Assembly: GCF_005876855.1 (NCBI RefSeq)
Contig: NZ_QLAE01000005.1
Coordinates: 62,001-126,000, forward strand
Direction: 5' to 3'
Origin: Stutzerimonas nosocomialis
GTDB lineage: Bacteria > Pseudomonadota > Gammaproteobacteria > Pseudomonadales > Pseudomonadaceae
DNA: 64,000 nt
Under the pieces are notes generated by a model. It saw nothing but the letters and a program-made list of their open reading frames with translations. It was not told the DNA's origin and did not search any database. The first letter of the stretch is position 1. Each line of letters opens with the position of its first letter. This document shows positions 18,189-26,487 of the stretch, in pieces. The translations under genes were made by a program, and so were the position numbers.

Positions 18189-18761
18189 TCAGCGTTCGGC
18201 GATGATGTGAAACAGATGCCAATGCTTGGCACGGCCAAGAGCCGTGACGCCGGTGCGATCGATTTCCTCGATGTCGACCCACGCCCAACCGTCGAACAAG
18301 GCCTGTACCTGCTCCCGGCTGTGGATGCTCAACTGGGGCGAGGCCCACTGGTCGCGCTCGCCAAATAACTGCCCGGCGAACAGGCCGCCATCCTCCAGGG
18401 CCGAACTGATCCGCTGCCATAGCGAATCGAAGTGGTCCGGCGCGCAGAACGGCAGCGCGAAGCTGCTGTTGATCAGGTTCGCCGACGGCAGCTGCAGGGT
18501 CTCGAAGCGCTCGCAATGCGTGATCAGTCGGGCCGCGTCGCAGGCCGGAACCTGATCGCGCAGGCGGGACAGCGCCTCGGCTTCGGCGTCGCAGGCCCGA
18601 ACCTGCCAGCCGCGCCGCAGCAGTTCTAGGGTGTCGCGACCCACGCCGCAACCCAGGTCCAGCGCCAGTCCCGGGCCTCGCGCCCAGCGCGTCAGTGCGC
18701 GTTGCAGCGTCCCGACCGCCGGCAGGCTCTGGGTGGCGTCGTAGAAACCGGACCAGGTCAC
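18189..18761 (-). CDS. Class I SAM-dependent methyltransferase
   Basis: 190 residues. The SAM-binding motif I is LALDLGCGVGRDTLELL (about residues 32-48), followed by motif II-like VRACDAEAEALSRL. The pattern resembles the TehB/UbiE-type superfamily, but the substrate cannot be read from the sequence. It starts 7 bases after the rluA stop, so it is probably co-transcribed with rluA. Confidence 0.82.
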   Translation of the reverse strand: MTWSGFYDATQSLPAVGTLQRALTRWARGPGLALDLGCGVGRDTLELLRRGWQVRACDAEAEALSRLRDQVPACDAARLITHCERFETLQLPSANLINSSFALPFCAPDHFDSLWQRISSALEDGGLFAGQLFGERDQWASPQLSIHSREQVQALFDGWAWVDIEEIDRTGVTALGRAKHWHLFHIIAER

Positions 18762-18768
18762 GCCGGGA

Positions 18769-19404
18769 TCAGAACGGCGCCGGGCTGTCGAAGCGCAGCC
18801 GTTCGCCGGTCGTCGGGTGGGTGAGGGTCAGCATGCTGGCGTGCAGGCACAGGCGCTCGTGGGCGGCCAGCGCCTGGTCGTGGGCGTAGAGACGATCGCC
18901 CAGAAGCGGATGGCCGATGGACAGCATGTGGACCCGCAGCTGATGGGAGCGGCCGGTGATCGGGGTGAGTTCGACGCGGCTGTAGTGACCGCAGCGTTCG
19001 AGCACCCGCCAGTAGGTCAGCGCATGGCGGCCCAGCTCGTGGTCGACCACGTGGCGGGGCTTGGTTGGAGGGTCGTAGCGCAGGGGCAGGTCGATGCTGC
19101 CGCTGTCCTGCGCCGGTTCGCCCCAGCACAGCGCCGTATAGGCCTTCTCCGTTTCGCGGTCGTGGAACTGGCGCGACAGCTCGCGGTGGCTGTCGGCGTC
19201 GCGGGCCAGGACGATCAGGCCGGAGGTTTCCCAGTCCAGCCGGTGGACGATGCGCGCCTCCGGATAGCCGTTTTCCTGCAGGCGGGTGACCAGGCAATCG
19301 CGGTTGTCTTCGGCGCGACCCGGCACGGACAGCAGGAGGGTCGGCTTGTCGATGACCAGGATGGCGGCGTCCTGGTGGATGATGCGGATAGTGCTGAGCG
19401 GCAT
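18769..19404 (-). CDS. rluA: rRNA/tRNA pseudouridine synthase RluA
   Basis: 211 residues, the compact RluA form without an S4 domain. The catalytic Asp lies in ARIVHRLDWETSGLIVLA, and TGRSHQLRVHML is the second family motif. RluA modifies U746 of 23S rRNA and U32 of several tRNAs in E. coli. Just after minE on the same strand but separated from it by a terminator-like stem. Confidence 0.92.
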   Translation of the reverse strand: MPLSTIRIIHQDAAILVIDKPTLLLSVPGRAEDNRDCLVTRLQENGYPEARIVHRLDWETSGLIVLARDADSHRELSRQFHDRETEKAYTALCWGEPAQDSGSIDLPLRYDPPTKPRHVVDHELGRHALTYWRVLERCGHYSRVELTPITGRSHQLRVHMLSIGHPLLGDRLYAHDQALAAHERLCLHASMLTLTHPTTGERLRFDSPAPF

Positions 19405-19411
19405 GGCAAGC

Positions 19412-19452
19412 CCGAAAATGAAACGGCGGCCCTCGCAGTCTGCGGGGCCGCC
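19412..19452 (-). terminator. Probable terminator after minE
   Basis: On the minus strand a 12-bp stem with one bulge (GGCGGCCC and CGCA blocks, 19452-19425) is followed by a moderately T-rich tail (GTTTCATTTTC). It lies 41 bases after the minE stop. Confidence 0.65.
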
Positions 19453-19492
19453 ATTGTTCTGCGTCAGTGGCTCGTTCGCGTCTGGCGCGACG

Positions 19493-19750
19493 TCACCGAT
19501 CCGGCAGGGTGATGTTGAGCTCCAGGATCGAGCAGTTGCCCTGGTCTTCCAGGGCGACCTGGACCTGATCGCTGTCGATGTTGACGTACTTGCGGATCAC
19601 CTCGACCAGTTCTTTCTGCAGGGCCGGCAGGTAGTCCGGCTCGCTGCGCTGGCCACGCTCGTGGGCGACGATGATCTGCAGGCGTTCCTTGGCGATCGCA
19701 GCCGGGGTTTCCTTCTTCTTGCGCTCACGGAAGAAGTCGAAAAGATTCAT
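19493..19750 (-). CDS. minE: Cell division topological specificity factor MinE
   Basis: 85 residues. The N-terminal amphipathic region ([32 protein letters not shown]) is the MinD-contacting, membrane-targeting part; the C-terminal half is the dimerisation domain. It stimulates MinD ATPase and drives Min oscillation so that division occurs at midcell. The start overlaps the minD stop by four bases, giving translational coupling. Confidence 0.97.
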   Translation of the reverse strand: MNLFDFFRERKKKETPAAIAKERLQIIVAHERGQRSEPDYLPALQKELVEVIRKYVNIDSDQVQVALEDQGNCSILELNITLPDR

Positions 19751-20562
19751 TCGCGACCTCCGAACAGTCGTTGCAGGAAGCCGGGCTTCTTGATGTCGAG
19801 GAAGCGGTGCGCGACTTCCTTGCCCAGCAGGCGGTCAACGGCATCGCTGTAGGCCTGTCCGGCATCGCTCTGGTCGTCGAGGATCACCGGGATGCCCTGG
19901 TTGGAGGCCTTGAGCACGGCCTGGGACTCGGGAATGACGCCGAGCAGGCGGATCGAGAGGATTTCTTCGACGTCTTCCACGCCGAGCATCTCGCCCTTGG
20001 TCACGCGCTCGGGGTTGTAGCGCGTCAGCAGCAGGTGTTCCTTGATCGGCTCCTGGCCGCTTTCGGCGCGGCGCGACTTGCTGGCCAGCAGGCCGAGCAT
20101 GCGGTCGGAGTCGCGTACGGAGGAGACTTCGGGGTTGGTCACGACGATGGCTTCGTCGGCGAAGTACATCGCCAGGTGGGCGCCTTTCTCGATACCGGCA
20201 GGGGAGTCGCAGATGACGTATTCGAAATTTTCGGCCAGTTCGGTAATGACCTTCTCGACGCCTTCGACGGTCAGGGCGTCCTTGTCGCGGGTCTGGCTGG
20301 CGGCCAGCACGTAGAGGTTCTCGAGGCGCTTGTCCTTGATCAGTGCCTGGGTCAGGGTCGCATCGCCCTGGATGACGTTGACGAAGTCGTACACCACGCG
20401 TCGTTCGCAGCCCATGATCAGGTCCAGGTTGCGCAGGCCGACGTCGAAATCGACGATGACGGTCTTGTGCCCGCGCAGGGCGAGGCCGGTACCGATGGCA
20501 GCGCTGGTGGTGGTTTTGCCGACGCCACCCTTACCGGAAGTGACTACGAGGATCTTGGCCAA
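19747..20562 (-). CDS. minD: Septum site-determining ATPase MinD
   Basis: 271 residues. Deviant Walker A KGGVGKTT near residues 11-18, switch motifs [11 protein letters not shown] and [11 protein letters not shown], and an amphipathic C-terminal membrane-targeting helix ([12 protein letters not shown]). Membrane-bound ATPase that recruits MinC and is released by MinE. It lies between minC (93-bp gap) and minE (4-bp overlap). Confidence 0.97.
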   Translation of the reverse strand: MAKILVVTSGKGGVGKTTTSAAIGTGLALRGHKTVIVDFDVGLRNLDLIMGCERRVVYDFVNVIQGDATLTQALIKDKRLENLYVLAASQTRDKDALTVEGVEKVITELAENFEYVICDSPAGIEKGAHLAMYFADEAIVVTNPEVSSVRDSDRMLGLLASKSRRAESGQEPIKEHLLLTRYNPERVTKGEMLGVEDVEEILSIRLLGVIPESQAVLKASNQGIPVILDDQSDAGQAYSDAVDRLLGKEVAHRFLDIKKPGFLQRLFGGRE

Positions 20563-20655
20563 GGTGATTCACCCTAAAATATGAAAATGTCGGGTCCGTC
20601 GCCTTTTTGGAGGACAGAGCGCCGTTTGGTGCTTGTAAATTCGCGGCAGTATCCG

Positions 20656-21390
20656 TTAAAGGCGGGTGATGTTCAACACGTCGCCGGACAGCCCGATGCG
20701 TACGGCTTCACCCCAGAGAGGATCGCGTCGGATGTCCTCGGCGACCTTGTACTGACCCGCGATGGAGACCATTTCCGCCGTCAGTTGCTGGCAGAAAATG
20801 CGAGCGTTGACGTCGCCTTTGATACCGGCGAGCGCGCGACCCCGTAATGGGGCGTAGACATGGATGTTGCCATCGGCGAGAAGTTCCGCGCCGGGGCTGA
20901 CCGGAGCGAGCACGATCAGGTCGCCGCCTTGCGCATAGATCTGCTGGCCGCCGCGAATCGGCGTGGTGACGACCCGGCTCGGGCGGTAGACCGGTTCTGC
21001 CGGCGCGGCGGGTTTGGCCGGCTCGCCGTCGTGCGGGTCGATCTTGCGTTCGCGCGCGCCGGAGGGCGGCAGCACGGGCAGGTCCAGCGCGCTGGCGGCG
21101 CCGATGTGGGCCGCGTGGCTGGCCCGGATGGCGAGGGTGCGCAGGCCGTGGCGACGGCAGACGCTCATCAGCTCGGCCAGGTCGAATCGCTCGTCGGCCT
21201 GGGGCAGCTTGTCCAGCGCCAGCACCAGGGGGGTATTGCTGAAGAAGTTAGGCGCCTGCGCGACTTTGCGCGCCAGTTGCTGGTCCAGGCGTTCGGGATC
21301 GTTGTCGGCCAGCTCCAGGACGGTGATGGCGAGCATGCTGCCCTTGAGCTGGAATACGGGATCTTGGTCGAGAGGATCGGCTTGGCTCAT
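20656..21390 (-). CDS. minC: Septum site-determining protein MinC
   Basis: 244 residues. N-terminal FtsZ-antagonising domain, then a Pro/Ala-rich linker (about 115-140), then the C-terminal beta-helical MinD-binding domain with [43 protein letters not shown]. First gene of minCDE. The 181-bp divergent space to htrB holds the promoters of both. Confidence 0.95.
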   Translation of the reverse strand: MSQADPLDQDPVFQLKGSMLAITVLELADNDPERLDQQLARKVAQAPNFFSNTPLVLALDKLPQADERFDLAELMSVCRRHGLRTLAIRASHAAHIGAASALDLPVLPPSGARERKIDPHDGEPAKPAAPAEPVYRPSRVVTTPIRGGQQIYAQGGDLIVLAPVSPGAELLADGNIHVYAPLRGRALAGIKGDVNARIFCQQLTAEMVSIAGQYKVAEDIRRDPLWGEAVRIGLSGDVLNITRL

Positions 21391-21571
21391 GGTCTGCCTG
21401 CTGCGGTAAATGGCGAGGACTTATAGCGGTCACGACGCGGACCTGCAAGGGCAAGCGGCCCGCATCAGGCCCGTGGGCGGGCGTGTCCGGACGACCGGAG
21501 AGCGATCCGGGCCGACCCGTTTGCGCGTTTGCCGTTAGAATGCATGGCTTTCCATCCGGTTCGAGCGTTTC

Positions 21572-22495
21572 ATGGATCGCCCCCGCTTCAGTCGCAAGTT
21601 CCTCCATCCGCGTTTCTGGCCACTCTGGGCGGGGCTCGGCCTGCTCTGGCTGCTGGTGCAGCTGCCTTATCCGGTGCTCCTGATGCTGGGTCGTCTGCTG
21701 GGGGCGCTGATGTACCGCGTCGCCCGTTCGCGTCGCCACATCGCGCGGCGCAACCTGGAGTTGTGCTTCCCGGAAATGGCCCTGGCCGACCGCGAGCGGC
21801 TGCTGCGCGAGAACTTCGCCTCCACGGGCATCGCCTTCTTCGAAATGGCGATGAGCTGGTGGTGGCCCAAGGCGCGCCTGCAGCGCCTGGCCAGGATCGA
21901 GGGCCTCGAACACCTGCAGCAGGCCCAGGCGCAAGGGCAGGGCGTGATTCTGATGGCGCTGCACTTCACCACCCTGGAGATCGGCGCGGCGCTCCTGGGC
22001 CAGCGACACACCATCGACGGGATGTACCGCGAGCACGACAATCCGTTGTTCGACTTCATCCAGCGTCGCGGCCGGGAGCGCCACAACCTGGACGCTTCGG
22101 CGATCGAGCGCGAGGACGTGCGGGCCATGCTCAAGGTCCTGCGTGCCGGCCGCGCCATCTGGTATGCGCCCGATCAGGATTACGGCCGCAAGCAGAGCCT
22201 GTTCGTGCCGCTGTTCGACATCCCGGCGGCAACCGTCACGGCGACCACCAAGTTCGCGCGGCTCGGGCGTGCCCGGGTGTTGCCCTTCACCCAGGAGCGG
22301 CTCGCCGACGGCAGTGGCTATCGGCTGGTGATCCATCCGCCGCTGGAGGACTTCCCGGGGGAAAGCGAGGAGCAGGATTGCCTGCGCATCAACCAGTGGG
22401 TCGAGCAGGCGGTGCGCCAGTGCCCGGAGCAGTATCTCTGGGCGCACCGGCGCTTCAAGACGCGTCCGGAAGGCATGCCCAGCCTGTATCGCTGA
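21572..22495 (+). CDS. htrB: Lipid A biosynthesis lauroyl acyltransferase (HtrB/LpxL family)
   Basis: 307 residues with one N-terminal membrane segment (about 20-45). The acyltransferase HX4E motif is seen in MALHFTTLEIG, with the second block WYAPDQDYGRKQSLFVPLF. It adds a secondary acyl chain to the Kdo2-lipid A precursor at the inner membrane. Pseudomonads have two such enzymes; acyl specificity (2-hydroxylaurate site) is not readable here. Divergent from minC, as in P. aeruginosa. Confidence 0.92.
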   Translation: MDRPRFSRKFLHPRFWPLWAGLGLLWLLVQLPYPVLLMLGRLLGALMYRVARSRRHIARRNLELCFPEMALADRERLLRENFASTGIAFFEMAMSWWWPKARLQRLARIEGLEHLQQAQAQGQGVILMALHFTTLEIGAALLGQRHTIDGMYREHDNPLFDFIQRRGRERHNLDASAIEREDVRAMLKVLRAGRAIWYAPDQDYGRKQSLFVPLFDIPAATVTATTKFARLGRARVLPFTQERLADGSGYRLVIHPPLEDFPGESEEQDCLRINQWVEQAVRQCPEQYLWAHRRFKTRPEGMPSLYR

Positions 22496-22537
22496 AGCCG
22501 GGCCGGGTGTCCCGGCGCTTGCCGGACACCCGCTGCC

Positions 22538-23308
22538 TCACTCGTCGATCTGCAGTTTGCGCGCTCGCGTATAGACGTACCGCACCTTCTCGTACTCGAA
22601 CGGCGAGTTGAGCTGGCCATAGCGGAAGTTGGTGGTGTAGCGGGTGTCCACGGCGCGCAGCGCGGTGAGCTCCAGGTGCCCGCCGCTCATTTCCCCATAA
22701 CTCAGGAAGTTGATCTGCCGCTCGGTGCCGAAATCCGCGACCAGACCCGTGGTATCGCGCAGGTTGGAGGGACCGAACGCGGGCAGGATCAGGTACGGGC
22801 CATCCGGCACACCATAGAAGCCCAGGGTCTGGCCGAAGTCCTCGGGTTGGCGCGGCAGGCCCATGCGGGTCGCCGGATCCCAGAGACCACCGACGCCGAT
22901 GATGGTGTTGAACAACAGCCGGGCGGTGGTATCCATCGCGCGTTTGCCCTTGAGCTGCAGCACGCTGTTGACCAGGTTGGTGACGTCGCCCAGGTTGTCG
23001 AAGAAGTTGCTCACGCCGCTGCGCACCACGCGCGGCGTGACCTTCCGGTAACCGCTCACGACCGGCAGCATGACCCACTGATCGAGCCGGTAGTTGAAGT
23101 GGTACATCCGCCGGTTGACCGACTCGAACGGGTCGTAGACCTCCAGCGCCTCGAAGGTGGCGCGTTCGAACTCATGCTGGTCCAGGCCCGGGTTGAATTC
23201 CAGGTTCCGGAGCGGGTGGGTGAAGCCGTCCTCGTCGACGTAGCGGGTCTCGGCATGGGCGACCGCGGTGGCCAGAAGCAGGGGCAACAGCAGAAGGGAT
23301 CTAGCCAC
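22538..23308 (-). CDS. MlaA/VacJ-family outer-membrane lipid protein
   Basis: 256 residues with a signal peptide (VARSLLLLPLLLATAVAHA). The MlaA pattern is clear: YDPFESVNRRMYHFNYRLDQ, FFDNLGDVTNLVNSVLQLKG, RLLFNTIIGVGGLWDPATRMG and EDFGQTLGFYGVPDGPYLILPAFGPSNLRD. No lipobox Cys is seen in the signal peptide, unlike classical MlaA. GTG 23308 overlaps the end of the upstream hydrolase gene by 8 bases and is preceded by GGAG. MlaA proteins remove phospholipid from the outer leaflet. This is likely a second paralogue, not the main mla gene. Confidence 0.87.
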   Translation of the reverse strand: MARSLLLLPLLLATAVAHAETRYVDEDGFTHPLRNLEFNPGLDQHEFERATFEALEVYDPFESVNRRMYHFNYRLDQWVMLPVVSGYRKVTPRVVRSGVSNFFDNLGDVTNLVNSVLQLKGKRAMDTTARLLFNTIIGVGGLWDPATRMGLPRQPEDFGQTLGFYGVPDGPYLILPAFGPSNLRDTTGLVADFGTERQINFLSYGEMSGGHLELTALRAVDTRYTTNFRYGQLNSPFEYEKVRYVYTRARKLQIDE

Positions 23309-24599
23309 GGAAGAACTCCAGCATGTGTTCGGCGTTGACGCGGTAGTTGAGGTTGCCGCAGTGGCCTCCATACGGGTAGAGCGTGAATCGGTCGCCGAAG
23401 GTGCGGCGCAGGAACCCGATGTCGCCGGGCCCGAGGATGATGTCGTCGGCGTTGTGCATCACCGAGATCTTCGGGCTGTCGCGCAGGTAGTCTTCCAGCG
23501 CATAGAGGCTGACCTGCTGGACCAGCTGGGTCAGGCTGCCGCCGTCGTATTGCGCGCGCCACATCGGGATCAGCTGCTGGGTCATGTAGCACTCGAAGTC
23601 GCACAGCAGCGAGCGGCGGAAGAACGGCTCGAGGCTGGTGCCTTCGGTGATCGGATGCTTCGGCGGAATCAGGATGCCGCGGCGATTGATCAGGTCCGAG
23701 GTGAAGGCGATGTCGGCGGCGGAGAAGCGGAACGAGGTGCCGATGAGCATCGCCATCTCCTCGTCGCTCAGGCGCACGGGGGACTGCTGAAAGTCGAACA
23801 GCATCGCTTCGTCCAGGTTGATGTTGCCCTGGTACCGGAAGTAGCGGGTGAGCTTGTCCATCACCAGCTCATAGAAGGTGGTCTGCTTGTCGATGCCCTT
23901 TACGCGCGTCTGCACCAGCTTGTCGAGGTTGCGAATCGAGGTCTGCAGGTTCACCGGCGGGTTGAGCAGCAGCACGCGCTTGAAGTCGAAGCTGTGGCGC
24001 GTTTCGTCGAGGCGGCTGACGAAGGCGGCGTGCAGCGCGCCGAGGCTGTAGCCGGTCAGGTGGAACTCGGTGACCGGCAGATCGTGTTGCTGCGCGCGCA
24101 CGGCCTGCATGACCCGGTAGAGGTCCTTGGCGTCGTCCTCGCTCAGACCGGGCGTGGCGTAGCGGGACGCAGCGGCCATGAAGTCGTAGCTGGTCGGCGA
24201 CGACAGCTGGACCACGTGGTAGCCGGCGCCGTAGAAGATTCGCTTGAGCGATTCGGAGAGACCGCTGGAGTAGTGTCCCCCGGTGCCGGCAATGATGAAG
24301 ATCAGCGGCGCGGGGCCTTTCTGGCGCGCCACGCGGTAGCCCAGCCGGGTGACCGGCCAGAAGTTCGGCGGCAGGGTGAATTCCCGCTCCGGACGCAGCC
24401 TGAGGCTGTAGTCGGCCTGATCGATGTCTTCATCGCTGGGCACGACCGCCCGCAGATCCGGCGGAGTGGTGGCGATCGTCGCTTCGAAGGGGTTGGTGAG
24501 GGGGTAGGCATAGTCGCCGGCATCTATATCCCGCGCGAACAACGATGCGCTGGTGAGCAGGCTGCCCAGCAGCAGCGTGAGTGACCAAAACCTGAGCAT
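23301..24599 (-). CDS. Exported alpha/beta-hydrolase-fold protein
   Basis: 432 residues with a signal peptide (MLRFWSLTLLLGSLLTSASLFA). A serine-hydrolase nucleophile elbow GYSLGAL (in FHLTGYSLGALHAAF), an oxyanion-type motif IIAGTGGHYSSG and a late His in PYGGHCGNLNYR form a plausible triad. The start at 24599 is chosen for its ribosome site AAGGGA and proper signal peptide. The gene overlaps mlaA by 8 bases, so both are translated together. Substrate unknown; a periplasmic lipid or ester is a reasonable inference from the partner. Confidence 0.82.
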   Translation of the reverse strand: MLRFWSLTLLLGSLLTSASLFARDIDAGDYAYPLTNPFEATIATTPPDLRAVVPSDEDIDQADYSLRLRPEREFTLPPNFWPVTRLGYRVARQKGPAPLIFIIAGTGGHYSSGLSESLKRIFYGAGYHVVQLSSPTSYDFMAAASRYATPGLSEDDAKDLYRVMQAVRAQQHDLPVTEFHLTGYSLGALHAAFVSRLDETRHSFDFKRVLLLNPPVNLQTSIRNLDKLVQTRVKGIDKQTTFYELVMDKLTRYFRYQGNINLDEAMLFDFQQSPVRLSDEEMAMLIGTSFRFSAADIAFTSDLINRRGILIPPKHPITEGTSLEPFFRRSLLCDFECYMTQQLIPMWRAQYDGGSLTQLVQQVSLYALEDYLRDSPKISVMHNADDIILGPGDIGFLRRTFGDRFTLYPYGGHCGNLNYRVNAEHMLEFFRG

Positions 24600-24737
24600 A
24601 AAGTCCCTTTCGGTAACAGCCCATTGGGGAGAGCGCCTTGCGGCAGTGAGTCCGGCTGGCAACCGGTCGACCTGTCGTATGACCCGCGCCATGGCGCAGA
24701 GTGCCGCTTCCCTCGTTCGGCTGCAATGCTCGGGGCG

Positions 24738-24777
24738 ACCGCCTCACGCCTGGTGATGCAGCCAGGCGTGAGGCGGT
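24738..24777. repeat. Perfect 16-bp inverted repeat across a stop codon
   Basis: Arms 24738-24753 and 24762-24777 are perfectly complementary with an 8-base loop. The repeat covers the last ten codons and the stop of the minus-strand DUF2061 gene (encoding PPHAWLHHQA). No T-tract follows, so it is not a standard terminator; it could protect the mRNA 3' end. Confidence 0.75.
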
Positions 24778-24965
24778 ATCTGGCCTTTGGCACCCTTGGT
24801 TTCGAAGCGTTGCCAGATTTTTTCGTGGAAATAGAAACCCACCGAATTGCACAGCGGCTCGATGGCGGCCACCAGCCCGCCGATGGCCAGGCTACCGGTC
24901 AGCGCATAGGTGACCGAAAAGGCGATGCAGAAGTGCATGATGGTGAAGGTGACGGTCTTGAGCAT
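24744..24965 (-). CDS. DUF2061 membrane protein
   Basis: 73 residues with two hydrophobic segments (TFTIMHFCIAFSVTYALTGSLAIGGLVAAIEP, then a shorter one). The conserved DUF2061 end NSVGFYFHEKIWQRF is present. Small inner-membrane protein of unknown function. Its 3' end is embedded in a perfect 16-bp hairpin. It lies upstream of, and on the same strand as, the hydrolase-mlaA pair (144-bp gap). Confidence 0.85.
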   Translation of the reverse strand: MLKTVTFTIMHFCIAFSVTYALTGSLAIGGLVAAIEPLCNSVGFYFHEKIWQRFETKGAKGQIPPHAWLHHQA

Positions 24966-25041
24966 GACGACCTCGAAGCAATACCGATGCGATTGCAGAA
25001 AGGCTAGGCCGTCTCGTTGTCACGATGAAATGGTCGATGTA

Positions 25042-25064
25042 TATCGCCGGAATAGATGGCGATA
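25042..25064. promoter_or_regulatory. Possible operator between DUF2061 and DUF2784 genes
   Basis: Arms TATCGCC (25042-25048) and GGCGATA (25058-25064) flank a 9-base spacer in the 175-bp divergent region. It has operator geometry but no identified regulator. Confidence 0.35.
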
Positions 25065-25140
25065 ATCGGCCTGGATGCTTCGATAGTTTTGTGCGAAGGC
25101 GCTCCGGTGTCCCGGATGGCGAACCGACGCGGGAGATGAG

Positions 25141-25536
25141 ATGACTGATCGACTGGCCGCCGATGCGATTGTGGTGGTGCACCTGCTGTTCATCCTCTTC
25201 GTCCTGTTCGGCGGGCTGCTGGTGCTGCGCTGGCCGCGCCTGGCCTGGTTGCACCTGCCTGCGGTGGCCTGGGGCATCCTGGTCGAGGTGCTGCATCTGA
25301 ACTGCCCGTTGACGCCCTGGGAGAATCACTTCCGTCTCGCCGCCGGGCAGGGCGGTTACGACGGCGGCTTCGTCGAGCACTACCTGATCCCGCTGATCTA
25401 TCCGGCCGCCCTCACGCCGCAGATCCAGCTGTGGCTCGGGGCGCTGGTCGCCGCGCTGAACGCCGCGATATACGGCTACCTGCTGCATCGCCGTCGTCGT
25501 CACGGGCGAGTTTGCCGGGGTCATTCAGCGCCCTGA
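25141..25536 (+). CDS. DUF2784 membrane protein
   Basis: 131 residues with about four membrane segments (IVVVHLLFILFVLFGGLLVL; LAWLHLPAVAWGILVEVL; a third around HYLIPLIYPA; a fourth in LWLGALVAALNAAIYGYL). The family pattern HLNCPLTPWENHFR is present. The tail is Arg-rich. Function unknown; DUF2784 proteins are common in proteobacteria as single genes. Confidence 0.83.
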   Translation: MTDRLAADAIVVVHLLFILFVLFGGLLVLRWPRLAWLHLPAVAWGILVEVLHLNCPLTPWENHFRLAAGQGGYDGGFVEHYLIPLIYPAALTPQIQLWLGALVAALNAAIYGYLLHRRRRHGRVCRGHSAP

Positions 25537-25602
25537 TGAAGGCTGGCGCCGGGGTTTCCTTCGCTACACTCGCCGAACCACAAGAACAGAAGGCTTCCCC
25601 CG

Positions 25603-26412
25603 ATGCAGAACCGCATGATGATCACTGGCGCCGGCTCCGGTCTGGGCCGCGAAATCGCGTTGCGCTGGGCCCGGGAGGGCTGGCGGCTGGCGCTCTCGGA
25701 TGTGAACGAGCAGGGGCTCGCCGAAACCTTGCGAATGGTTCGCGAAGCCGGTGGCGACGGGTTCACCCAGCGCTGCGACGTGCGCGACTACAGCCAGCTG
25801 ATCGCGCTGGCCCAGGCGTGCGAGGAAAAGCTGGGCGGCATCGATGTCGTGGTCAACAACGCCGGCGTGGCCTCGGGCGGCTTCTTCGACGAGCTGTCGC
25901 TGGAAGACTGGGACTGGCAGATCTCGATCAACCTGATGGGCGTGGTCAAGGGGTGCAAGGCCTTCCTGCCGCTGCTGCAGGCCAGCAAGGGCGCCATCGT
26001 CAACATCGCCTCGATGGCCGCGCTGATGCAGGCGCCGGGCATGAGCAACTACAACGTGGCCAAGGCGGGCGTCGTCGCGCTCTCCGAGAGCCTGCTGGTC
26101 GAACTCAAGCCCGAGGGCATCTCGGTGCACGTGGTCTGCCCGTCGTTCTTCCAGACCAACCTGATGGACTCCTACCGGGGCCCGACGCCGAACATGAAGA
26201 CCCAGATCAGCAAGCTGCTCGAGGCCTCGCCGATCACCGCGGCGGACATCGCCCAGTACATCCACGAGGGGATGGCGCGGGGCGACTTCATGATCCTGCC
26301 CCATGACGAAGGCCGCATGGCCTGGAAGGTCAAGCAGCAGAACCCCCAGGCGATCTACCAGGAAATGTTCACCCTGACCGAAAAGAAGCGCGCCAAGGCC
26401 CGTGCCCTCTGA
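25603..26412 (+). CDS. Short-chain dehydrogenase/reductase
   Basis: 269 residues, classical SDR: cofactor motif TGAGSGLG (about 8-15), NNAG (about 85-88), catalytic Ser in IVNIASMAALMQAP, and YNVAKAG with catalytic Tyr and Lys. The acidic residue after the second strand (SDVNE) suggests NAD(H) preference. Substrate unknown; the C-terminus is longer than in minimal SDRs. A GC-rich stem with a TTATTT tail at 26434-26466 may terminate it. Confidence 0.85.
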   Translation: MQNRMMITGAGSGLGREIALRWAREGWRLALSDVNEQGLAETLRMVREAGGDGFTQRCDVRDYSQLIALAQACEEKLGGIDVVVNNAGVASGGFFDELSLEDWDWQISINLMGVVKGCKAFLPLLQASKGAIVNIASMAALMQAPGMSNYNVAKAGVVALSESLLVELKPEGISVHVVCPSFFQTNLMDSYRGPTPNMKTQISKLLEASPITAADIAQYIHEGMARGDFMILPHDEGRMAWKVKQQNPQAIYQEMFTLTEKKRAKARAL

Positions 26413-26433
26413 TCGATAGCTTGCTCATGAAAC

Positions 26434-26466
26434 GGCCGGGGAGTAGGGTGGCCGCCCCGGTTATTT
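26434..26466 (+). terminator. Possible terminator after SDR gene
   Basis: CCGGGG and CCCCGG arms around a 13-base loop, followed by TTATTT. The stem is short and the loop long, so confidence is modest. Confidence 0.45.
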
Positions 26467-26487
26467 CTGCAGGCTTCGGTTGCCCCC

